Part shown: in pieces, positions 32,453 to 39,407 of the stretch
How the letters are laid out: every line of letters starts with the position of its first letter
How positions within the stretch are numbered: the first letter of the stretch is position 1
From: Granulicella sp.
Lineage (GTDB): Bacteria; Acidobacteriota; Terriglobia; Terriglobales; Acidobacteriaceae
Direction of reading: 5' to 3'
DNA length: 40,580 bases
NCBI GenBank assembly: GCA_025357875.1
Contig: JANYLK010000032.1
Coordinates: 1-40,580, forward strand
Notes under the pieces: generated by a model
Told to the model about the DNA's origin: nothing
Database searches by the model: none
Seen by the model: the letters and a program-made list of their open reading frames with translations, nothing else
Position numbers and translations under genes: made by a program

Positions 32453-33029
32453 AGTCGGCCACGTCCGTCCGCGAGATGCGTGATCCATTGCGCGGCAGCG
32501 CTTCGCCGTCGACGCGGTAGACCCCGCGCGCCGGGCTGTTCGCCAGCATCGGCGGCATCACCATCGTCCAGTCAAGTCCGCTCGCCGACAGCGTCTTCCA
32601 CTGCGACACCTGCGAGGCTACCGCATGCTTCAGCAATGTGTTGTAGACGATATTCTGGACAATAAATCGACGCCAGGCCGGCTGCTTCTTCAGCGAGTCG
32701 TCGAGCGCTCCGGCTGATCCCAACGCGATGATGCGCCGCACGCCCGTCTCCCGCATGGCGTCGACGATCAGCGGGACCCCTCGCTCCAGAACGTCTTCCT
32801 TTTTCAGCGACCTCGCACCTAAAGCCGACAGCACAACATCTGCGCCCTCTACCGTCTGCCGAACCGCCGCCGCATCGAACACGTTGCCCTCGACCACACG
32901 AGCGCGGTCGCGAAACGCAAACGTCGCAGGCGTCCGCAGTAGCACGGTCACGTCGTATCCTGCAGCCAGGCAGCGCTCGATCAGCAGGCTGCCTGTGCCA
33001 CCACTGGCTCCGAAGATGGAAACCTTCAT
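32391..33029 (-). CDS. NAD(P)-binding atypical short-chain dehydrogenase/NmrA-like protein
   Basis: This 212-residue protein begins MKVSIFGASGGTGSLLIERCLAAG, the GxxGxxG dinucleotide-binding motif of atypical SDR/NmrA proteins. ADVVLSALGA (~82-91) and RRIIALGSAGALDD are typical later strands, and SGLDWTMVMPPML is a family motif. The classical YxxxK pair is not evident, as in other atypical members, so it may be a redox sensor or small-molecule reductase. It is monocistronic and divergent from the dnaN side. Confidence 0.8.
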   Translation of the reverse strand: MKVSIFGASGGTGSLLIERCLAAGYDVTVLLRTPATFAFRDRARVVEGNVFDAAAVRQTVEGADVVLSALGARSLKKEDVLERGVPLIVDAMRETGVRRIIALGSAGALDDSLKKQPAWRRFIVQNIVYNTLLKHAVASQVSQWKTLSASGLDWTMVMPPMLANSPARGVYRVDGEALPRNGSRISRTDVADFMMLQIGNPQWVGRGVYIAW

Positions 33030-33598
33030 ACGTGCACCCCTCTTGGCGATGTCTCGTTTTCCTACGGGCCTGTTGCGCTACTGTTCAAAAACCGTCCCCT
33101 CTAGGATATTGATAGAGCGCGGTTTGTCCCAAATTACCACGAAACATGCCGTCCGGCGGAACCAACCCCAGCGACAGCCCTGTGAAGAATGACGATAAAC
33201 GGGTGGCAACCGGGCCGCGGTCCACAAGTCTTCCTGCTTGTTCGAGAAGTGCGGACCGGTTTTCTAAATCAGAATCGGCCTCAACCCTTTGCCGGTCTGG
33301 TACATCGGCCTGAAATCCACTTTTCCAGCGACCCTACTACTGCTACTAGTATTTCTCTTTCATTATCTTTGTATTTAGTAGTACCAGTACCCGAGCAAAG
33401 CCCGCCCATCCTGAAAGCGGCGTCAACCCAGATGGCTTGCTTTCCCACAGACAAGGCGGTTACACGCACAGCCCGCAAACCAATAGAATCAGGATGTCTG
33501 ACGGTCGGGTGTGCACAACGCATCGGATTCGGTGTAAAGTTTTGCCAGCATCCGTTCGAAATCAACATCCCTCCAAATGAAGTTCCCGGAGAAGTCGC
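33030..33598. other. Intergenic region between the SDR gene and dnaN
   Basis: No gene is supported. It should hold divergent promoters for the SDR gene (-) and dnaN (+). I noticed an imperfect inverted repeat, CTGCTACTAGTA (33340-33351) against TAGTAGTACCAG (33376-33387), around an AT-rich loop, which may be regulatory. I saw no run of DnaA boxes to suggest a replication origin. Confidence 0.4.
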
Positions 33599-34843
33599 AT
33601 GACGCCAGTAACGCAGGATGCAGCCACAGCCCGTACCTCAGCACGAGATCAGGAGCCCGAGATGACCACCCCCGCTGCGCCGACCGTCGCTCCCACCGGC
33701 AACCTTGAAATCACCGTCTCCCGCGCCGAACTGCTGCGCGAACTGACGGCGGCGCAGTCCGTGGTCGAACGCAAGACGACCATACCGATTCTGTCGAATT
33801 TCCTGTTCGAAGCCAGCGCCGCGGCCGATGGAGAAACGGGCAAGCTGACCATCACCGCCACCGATCTCGACCAGAGCATGCGCACAAGCTGCGCGGCCAA
33901 GGTGAAGAAGCCCGGCGCCTGCACCATTCCCGCACGCAAGCTGTTCGATTACATCAAGTTGCTGCCCGAAGGCGACATCTCGATCAAGCTGATGGATAAC
34001 CATTGGGTGCAGATCCGCGCAGGCCGATCAAACACCAAGATGGTGGGCATGGCGCGCGCGAACTTCCCCGTCGTGGCCGAGTTCCCGACCTCCGGCGCGT
34101 TCAAGATCTCCGTCGCGTCACTGAAGAACATGATCTCGAAGACGATCTTTTCCATCTCGAACGAGGAGAGCCGCTACACGCTGAATGGCGCTCTGCTGGT
34201 GCTGAAGGCGGAGTCGATGGCGATGGTTGCGACCGACGGACACCGCCTGGCGCATATCGAGAAGCTGGGCGAATCGCTGGACGGCATCTCCGGCGAGAAG
34301 AAGACTCTGATCCCGCGCAAGGCGCTCAGCGAGCTGCTTTCGCTGCTGAATACGACCGAGGCGGAGACTCTGGAGTTCGCTGATGATGAGCAGACACTGT
34401 TCTTCCGCGTGGGTGGACGCGTGCTGACCAGCCGCAAGCTGACCGGCCAGTTCCCCAACTACGAGGCGGTGCTGCCGCGGGATAACAACAAATTCGTCAT
34501 CGTGCGGTCGGAAGACCTGATGAGCTCGATCCAGCGCGTCGCGCAGTTCGCGGATGAGCGCTCAGGCGCGATCAAGATTCGCCTGGAGCAGAACGAGCTG
34601 AAGCTGTCGTCCTCGTCCACCGACTCGGGCGAATCGGAAGACACCATCGAGACTCCGTACAACTACGACCCGCTTGTGGTGGGCTTCAACAGCCAGTATC
34701 TGATCGACTTCCTCAAGGCCATCGGTACGGCCGGCGAAGTTCGCCTGGAGTTCAAGGACGCCCAATCCGCCGGCCAGATGCGCCCCGAAGACGGCAGCGA
34801 AGACGTGAAGTACCGCTACATCCTCATGCCTATGCGCATCTGA
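33599..34843 (+). CDS. dnaN: DNA polymerase III beta subunit (sliding clamp)
   Basis: The clamp encircles DNA and tethers replicative polymerase. The product has the three-fold clamp repeat: NLEITVSRAELLRELTAAQS, ...VVERKTTIPILSNFLFEA (domain I), FKISVASLKNMISKTIFSIS with ATDGHRLA (domain II), and FVIVRSEDLMSSIQRVAQFADERS through QYLIDFLKAI to the hallmark C-terminus YRYILMPMRI. ATG 33599 (414 residues, GGAGAAGTCGC upstream) and ATG 33662 (393 residues, AGGAGCCCGAG upstream) are both possible; the shorter form better matches the usual clamp N-terminus. It is not next to dnaA or recF here. Confidence 0.95.
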   Translation: MTPVTQDAATARTSARDQEPEMTTPAAPTVAPTGNLEITVSRAELLRELTAAQSVVERKTTIPILSNFLFEASAAADGETGKLTITATDLDQSMRTSCAAKVKKPGACTIPARKLFDYIKLLPEGDISIKLMDNHWVQIRAGRSNTKMVGMARANFPVVAEFPTSGAFKISVASLKNMISKTIFSISNEESRYTLNGALLVLKAESMAMVATDGHRLAHIEKLGESLDGISGEKKTLIPRKALSELLSLLNTTEAETLEFADDEQTLFFRVGGRVLTSRKLTGQFPNYEAVLPRDNNKFVIVRSEDLMSSIQRVAQFADERSGAIKIRLEQNELKLSSSSTDSGESEDTIETPYNYDPLVVGFNSQYLIDFLKAIGTAGEVRLEFKDAQSAGQMRPEDGSEDVKYRYILMPMRI

Positions 34844-34870
34844 GCTGAGGCTTTCTAATAAAAGAGCAAC

Positions 34871-34889
34871 GCCCCGCTTTCGACGGGGC
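34871..34889. terminator. dnaN: Hairpin after dnaN
   Basis: GCCCCG and CGGGGC form a 6-bp stem with a CTTTCGA loop 27 bases after the dnaN stop. There is no T-run on the + strand; the T-rich side would suit the minus strand. It is a weak or Rho-assisted terminator at best. Confidence 0.4.
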
Positions 34890-34988
34890 GCCGCAGGTAT
34901 CCAAAAGCAGAACCGAACACCTCTTCCATTGATAGAAGTGGGCCAGCCCTGCAATGCCAGAGTAAGCCTCAGGCGGGACTAAAGCAAG

Positions 34989-35708
34989 ATGCACTTTGTT
35001 TATATTGACGATTCTGGAGATGAGAAAAGCCGTTGCTATTCGGCACTGATTTTTCACGAATCAGCTTGGAAGACCGCTCAACTCCAAATCAAAAATCACC
35101 GGCGTCAGCTCAAAGCCTCAGACGCAATGTTCGTCACCAAGGAGCTGCATGCAACCAACTTTGTGGCTGGTAGAGGCAAGGTAGGTTTGCGGACAGTACC
35201 AAAGGGCCGACGGTGCGAAATCTTCCGTGAGACGCTTGCTGTCATAGCATCCATCCCGAATGCTTATTTGATGAATGCCATATCGTCCAAGGCCAACGAG
35301 CGAGTAATCTTTGAACGTTTGATTAACCGCATTAATCGAGCAATGAGTGGATGGAAGAGCAACGCCGTCATATTTCATGACCAAGGCAAGGACTACACCC
35401 ATCTGATTAGACGGATGTGCATCTACAATCCGATCATCAGTAAATACGGCGCATGGCCGGGAGGATCCCCTTACAAGAACATCCCGACGGACCGGATACT
35501 CGAAGACATTGTCTATCGCGATTCGAAGGAATCTTCGTTTATTCAAATGGCAGACTTCTGCGCCTATGCCTTATTCCGGAGCGAGTTCCCACTGCCATCG
35601 AAGACAAAATATGGGCTGGACCGGGCCTTTGAGCTATTACATCCCCTCTGCGTAGCGGCGGCCTATCAAGGGGATCCAAAAAAACTCGGAATAATTCGCT
35701 TCAGCTGA
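34989..35708 (+). CDS. DUF3800 domain protein
   Basis: This 239-residue protein fits the DUF3800 family. YIDDSGD (5-11) supplies the first acidic cluster and KELHATNF (51-58) the conserved E-x-H. IFHDQGKDYTHL is a central strand, and SSFIQMADFCAYALFR is the typical C-terminal D-containing helix. The family is predicted to have an RNase H-like fold and metal-dependent nuclease chemistry, but activity is unproven. Some members lie in mobile or defence regions. Here it follows dnaN by 145 bases with no clear ribosome site (ACTAAAGCAAG), and no defence partners are visible. Confidence 0.75.
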   Translation: MHFVYIDDSGDEKSRCYSALIFHESAWKTAQLQIKNHRRQLKASDAMFVTKELHATNFVAGRGKVGLRTVPKGRRCEIFRETLAVIASIPNAYLMNAISSKANERVIFERLINRINRAMSGWKSNAVIFHDQGKDYTHLIRRMCIYNPIISKYGAWPGGSPYKNIPTDRILEDIVYRDSKESSFIQMADFCAYALFRSEFPLPSKTKYGLDRAFELLHPLCVAAAYQGDPKKLGIIRFS

Positions 35709-35819
35709 CCGCACTCGCTGGTGCAGCAACAATCATTCCTCTGGGAATCCGGATCGACATCGGTCGCCCATTCTACCTACTACACGGCGTACTATCGGAG
35801 ATACTCCCCGTCGCACAAC

Positions 35820-36491
35820 ATGGGTCTCGATATGAGTTCGTGGGACACACAGCAGATAAAGCCGCCGCACATCTACGAATCCATCCTTTGGAAGTCGGAA
35901 AATGTCGCGGTGGCGACGCTCAGCCCTGACTGGCTCATCACGAGTACAAACGCCGCCTTTCGCGTTGTCACCGGAATAGTCGAGAATGCTGAAGGGATCG
36001 GCATCGCCGACCTGGTGTCCGCGGATGACTCTGCCAACTGGGCGCAGCACGCGGAGCGCATGTTGCTCGAGATGGTTCTGCTCAACTATCAGCGCGCCGA
36101 CGGCAACGTTACTTCCCTGCGGAGTCGCCTCTATCCCATGAATGAGTGTGCCATGCTGGTCGGCGAAATCCCTGTCTCCGATCTGATCGCGGCAGAAGAA
36201 ATGATGCGGACCTTAAATAATGAAATCACTGTGCTGGCTCGAGAAAACGCACGCAAATCACGCCTGCTGGAAGCGAAATCCCTAGAGCTGACCGATGCGC
36301 TGCACGCTCTGGACACGTCCTACTGGCACCTCAAGAAGATTCAGGAAGTCCTCCCCATCTGCATGTATTGTCACAAGGTAAAGAGTTCGGCCAACCATTG
36401 GGAGGACGTCGCCGAATACCTGCAGAGGAACAGCCTGTTCTTGAGTCACGGGCTGTGCCCAAGTTGCGTGCCGCTGTATGGAAAATACTGA
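35820..36491 (+). CDS. PAS-type sensor with coiled coil and C-terminal zinc motif
   Basis: I prefer ATG 35820 (223 residues); GTG 35721 would add 33 poorly coding residues. The N-terminal ~110 residues look like a PAS domain (ESILWKSENVAVATLSPDWLITSTNAAF; GIGIADLV). A coiled coil follows (~130-180, EEMMRTLNNEITVLARENARK). The C-terminus has a Cys pair motif: LPICMYCHKVKSSANHWEDV, then LSHGLCPSCVPLY. That C-x2-C...C-x2-C module is a common zinc-binding tail on bacterial signalling proteins. No kinase or GGDEF domain is present. The gene overlaps the cobalamin-protein gene by 14 bases, so the two are translated together. Confidence 0.7.
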   Translation: MGLDMSSWDTQQIKPPHIYESILWKSENVAVATLSPDWLITSTNAAFRVVTGIVENAEGIGIADLVSADDSANWAQHAERMLLEMVLLNYQRADGNVTSLRSRLYPMNECAMLVGEIPVSDLIAAEEMMRTLNNEITVLARENARKSRLLEAKSLELTDALHALDTSYWHLKKIQEVLPICMYCHKVKSSANHWEDVAEYLQRNSLFLSHGLCPSCVPLYGKY

Positions 36492-37512
36492 GATGCTTAT
36501 GTCACTACCATCGGTCGCTGATTTTCTTCGCCAAAATAAGCTGGACTTCGCCCGTCGTGCCTCGGAAAAGTATTTCGATCGGCACCCTGATTACAAACTT
36601 TGGAAATCGGGTATCGAGCACACGCTCGAAGACACCGCCTATACGCTGGATTTCCTGGCTTCTTCCATCGAACTACAGACGGCCGACGCTTTTATCGGCT
36701 ATATCCGCTGGCTGAGGACAGTTCTGGATACTCGCCACCTTGATGTGGGCATGATTCTCGAAAGCCTGGCGGACATACGCGAAGTCCTGAAGGATTTTCC
36801 CGAAGCGCTTTCCGCCGCGACACCTTACCTGGATGCCGCAGTGTCAGGCCTTGGCCGCGAGTCCGCCAGTGACGTCGACATGGATCGCAGCTCGAGTGCC
36901 TACCTGCAAGCAGTCCTGCGCGCCGACCGTCGAGCTGCAATGACGGTAGTCGATGAATGCCTGCGCACCAATGAGCCCGCCTCGGTTTACGCCGAAGTCA
37001 TCGCAGCAGCAATGCACGAAATAGGCCGCCTATGGCAATCCAATCGCATCAGTGTGGCGCGTGAGCATACGGCCACGGCCACGACGCAGTATGTCCTCGC
37101 CCAGGTGTATTCGCAGCATAACCCCTCGTCGACAAAGCGAGGCAAGGCTGTGGTTTCGGGTATGCAGGGAGAATTCCATCAATTGGGAGCGCACATGGCG
37201 GCAGATGTGCTTGATTTTGATGGATGGGATGTCCGCTTTTTGGGCACCAATATGCCGCATGACGGCATCCTGGCAGCGATCGATGAGCACGAGGCGGCCG
37301 TGGTCGGGTTGTCCGCAACCATGCTCACCAGTTCCTCAAAACTGGCTGCTCTCATCAATGACATCAAGCGAAAGATGCCTCGCGCCCGCATCCTTGTGGG
37401 CGGTTCACTGGTCGTGAACCACTACATCGATGCTGCCTCCATGGGTGCAGACGGAAGTGCTCTCTCGCTGCTGCAAGGCAGGGAAACTATGCGCAGCTGG
37501 TCAGCTTGCTGA
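36478..37512 (+). CDS. Cobalamin-binding sensor protein with CarH-type light-sensor motif
   Basis: This 344-residue protein starts at ATG 36478 inside the preceding gene. Residues 1-125 are a helical domain of unrecognised family. Residues ~135-215 match the four-helix cap of MerR/CarH-type cobalamin proteins, with W186, E196 and H197 in the exact W-x9-EH spacing that contacts adenosylcobalamin in CarH. Residues ~222-335 are a Rossmann B12-binding domain with E232-F-H234-Q-L-G237 (lower-ligand His), GLSATMLTSS and GGS. There is no MerR DNA-binding domain, so output is probably protein-protein, perhaps with the coupled PAS protein or nearby response regulator. Light or B12 sensing is inferred from motif, not shown. 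Confidence 0.75.
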   Translation: MENTEMLMSLPSVADFLRQNKLDFARRASEKYFDRHPDYKLWKSGIEHTLEDTAYTLDFLASSIELQTADAFIGYIRWLRTVLDTRHLDVGMILESLADIREVLKDFPEALSAATPYLDAAVSGLGRESASDVDMDRSSSAYLQAVLRADRRAAMTVVDECLRTNEPASVYAEVIAAAMHEIGRLWQSNRISVAREHTATATTQYVLAQVYSQHNPSSTKRGKAVVSGMQGEFHQLGAHMAADVLDFDGWDVRFLGTNMPHDGILAAIDEHEAAVVGLSATMLTSSSKLAALINDIKRKMPRARILVGGSLVVNHYIDAASMGADGSALSLLQGRETMRSWSAC

Positions 37513-37560
37513 GATTGATGGAGTGTTAAAGCTCATCGGGGTTCAAATAACTACGCCAGC

Positions 37561-38007
37561 TTAGGGCTGCGCGGGAAGTGAGTCGAAAACATCCCGGATG
37601 CAGGAGCTCAGGACTTCGAATCGATAAGGTTTCTCGATAAACCGCCCCAGTTCTGGAGTCATGCCGTACTGTTCCAGTACCTCTCCAACGTAGCCGGAAC
37701 CAAAGAGAACTTTGATTCTGGGATACAGGTCCCTTACGTGCTGCGCCAACTCCGGCCCACCCATAAGTGGCATGACGATATCCGTGAAAACCAGGTCCAC
37801 GTTCATACTGTACTGCTCAAGCACTTCCAATGCCTCGATGCCATTGAGAGCTGTATGCACGGTGTAGCCTTGAAGACACAGGAATGCCCTGGTCAGTTCG
37901 ACCAGAATTGCGGAGTCGTCGACAAACAAAATAGTTTCGGACCCGTGCGGCAATTGGGTGCGGATTGCCGTGCTTGTAAGGGCGACCATCAGACCATCCT
38001 GCGCCAA
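37561..38007 (-). CDS. Single-domain response regulator
   Basis: This 148-residue protein is a stand-alone receiver domain. The acidic pair D30/D31 is in ILFVDDS, the phosphoacceptor is D76 in VFTDIVMPLMGG, S104 is in LFGSGY and K126 in FIEKPY. No output domain follows, as in CheY- or Spo0F-like relays. The first ~20 residues look like a poorly conserved leader, so a later start (residue 7 Met) is possible. It is convergent with the PAS/cobalamin pair. No cognate histidine kinase is in the window. Confidence 0.85.
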   Translation of the reverse strand: MAQDGLMVALTSTAIRTQLPHGSETILFVDDSAILVELTRAFLCLQGYTVHTALNGIEALEVLEQYSMNVDLVFTDIVMPLMGGPELAQHVRDLYPRIKVLFGSGYVGEVLEQYGMTPELGRFIEKPYRFEVLSSCIRDVFDSLPAQP

Positions 38008-38142
38008 TTGAACATAGAAAGGAAATGATTTGTATTCGTCGCCGTTTGCCGGCGGGCCTGCACGCCTCGCAGACGGATGACTTTCAACCGCTTCATCACA
38101 CTAAGACGGCGAGCGAATACAAAAATGTATTTCTTTTACAAC

Positions 38143-38411
38143 TTAATGACCTTCGACTGACAATGGAACTTCGGCGTCCGCGATACCGCAGAGTTCGTTA
38201 TATTGCACCCAGAAATCCGTCTCCAGGATTTCCGCAGCAGCGGCGAAGCGAACCAGGGCAGCATCTCCGCGAGAGAGGCAACCGCTGCGTTCCCCTGACT
38301 CTTCCGCCAACAGCGACGAACCATTTGCCAAAAGCCTAGCACCGGCAGTGGCCACACCTGCGGCGGATAGACCCTTCTTCACGAACGGCGCCGGTCAATC
38401 GCGGTTTTCAT
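38143..38411 (-). pseudogene. Truncated ferritin-like protein with damaged Tat signal
   Basis: On the minus strand ATG 38411 reads MKTAIDRRRS then stops. Restoring one missing base gives DRRRFVKKGLSAAGVATAGA, a twin-arginine signal peptide, and continues in the frame from GTG 38382. The next part (RGDAALVRFAAAAEILETDFWVQYNELCG) resembles the first helix of exported ferritin-like-domain proteins common in acidobacteria. The frame ends at 38143 after ~80 residues, far short of a full four-helix domain, and the following 135 bases show no continuation. It is a decayed remnant; the family call is moderate. Confidence 0.5.
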
Positions 38412-38611
38412 GTTGTTCCACGAGTTATACATAGGGCTAGAATTTCCATACCTCGGAAGCATGAACCCTCTCAACCGCAGGACTCAGACAAACATAAGAA
38501 GTCGTAATTGGTATATCAGTCAATTGTCATTTGCCAGCAGCGTTGGATGTTGCTCAGATCAGGAAATCAATCGGCTGAACGACTTGGCCGTCTCATGAGC
38601 AATTGTGATTG

Positions 38612-39277
38612 TTACCCGACGGGGTAGCGGTTGAATTGAGTGCGTTTCCACAATCTTCCCGTAACCACCCCGAACAGGAAACCACCGATGTGCGCGAAGT
38701 AGGCTACGCCGCCGGTCTGGACGGAGTGTGTGACCGCGCCCGCACTGAAGAGCTGCATCACGAACCAGAAGCCGATTACCAGCGATGCCGGCACAAATGC
38801 AATGCGGATAAACAGCAGGAAGAACAGCGCCGTCTTGATGCGGTTGCGCGGATAGGTGACCAGAAATGCGCCCATCACCGCTGCGATAGCGCCGCTCGCG
38901 CCCAGGCTTGGAATCGTGGAGGACGGCATCGCCATCACCTGCGCCAGCATCGCGATCAGCCCGCCGATCAGGTAGAAAGCGAGGAAGCGCATGCGGCCCA
39001 TGGCTTCTTCAATCTCCGGCCCGAACGCCCAGAAGTAAACCATGTTGCCGATGATGTGCAGCCAGCCCGAGTGCATAAACATGGACGTGACCAGCGTGAG
39101 CCACGCGTGGCCGGATGTAATCTGCGCCGGAATGACCGACCAGGCATAGACAAACTCCTCGCCGTACATCAGCTCGCGCGTGAAGACGTAGATGTTTATG
39201 GCGATCAGCAGCGCCGTGATAATCGGCCAGCGCGTGGTGCGGCGCGACGCATCACCCAGCGGAATCATTCCACCCAT
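38612..39277 (-). CDS. Rhomboid family intramembrane serine protease
   Basis: This 221-residue membrane protein has about six hydrophobic helices. Catalytic marks are Ser128 in SLGASGAIAAVMG (the GxSG motif) and His196 in YFAHIGGFLFG. The MFMHSGWLHIIGNMVYFWAFG loop-helix signature lies in between at 67-86. Rhomboids cut transmembrane substrates within the inner membrane. Length and helix count fit the short bacterial type. It is monocistronic; a GTCGTCATTCTG palindrome lies 33 bases upstream of its start. Confidence 0.92.
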   Translation of the reverse strand: MGGMIPLGDASRRTTRWPIITALLIAINIYVFTRELMYGEEFVYAWSVIPAQITSGHAWLTLVTSMFMHSGWLHIIGNMVYFWAFGPEIEEAMGRMRFLAFYLIGGLIAMLAQVMAMPSSTIPSLGASGAIAAVMGAFLVTYPRNRIKTALFFLLFIRIAFVPASLVIGFWFVMQLFSAGAVTHSVQTGGVAYFAHIGGFLFGVVTGRLWKRTQFNRYPVG

Positions 39278-39309
39278 GCGTCTTTCCTTGTAAAGCTAAG
39301 ATGCGTTCT

Positions 39310-39356
39310 GGTCGTCATTCTGAGCCGACTTTGGCTCAGAATCTCCGTAGTTTGTC
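39310..39356. repeat. GTCGTCATTCTG palindromic repeat
   Basis: GTCGTCATTCTGAGCC and GGCTCAGAATCTCCGTAG form an inverted repeat (CTGAGCC/GGCTCAG) followed by TTTGTC. It is the cleanest copy of the element also at 947-982 and 3501-3542, showing that the element is a host-genome repeat shared with the phage region. Confidence 0.75.
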
Positions 39357-39407
39357 CCTGCGGTATTTCATTCCGTTTTATTCGCAAAAAGTAAGGCCCG
39401 AATATCA

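Noticed and set aside
33030..33598. Replication origin upstream of dnaN
   Set aside because: No cluster of DnaA-box-like TTATCCACA sites was noticed and dnaA is not adjacent.
38410..38598. 62-codon plus-strand frame upstream of the rhomboid gene
   Set aside because: It overlaps the first bases of the ferritin-like remnant, has no ribosome site and resembles no family.
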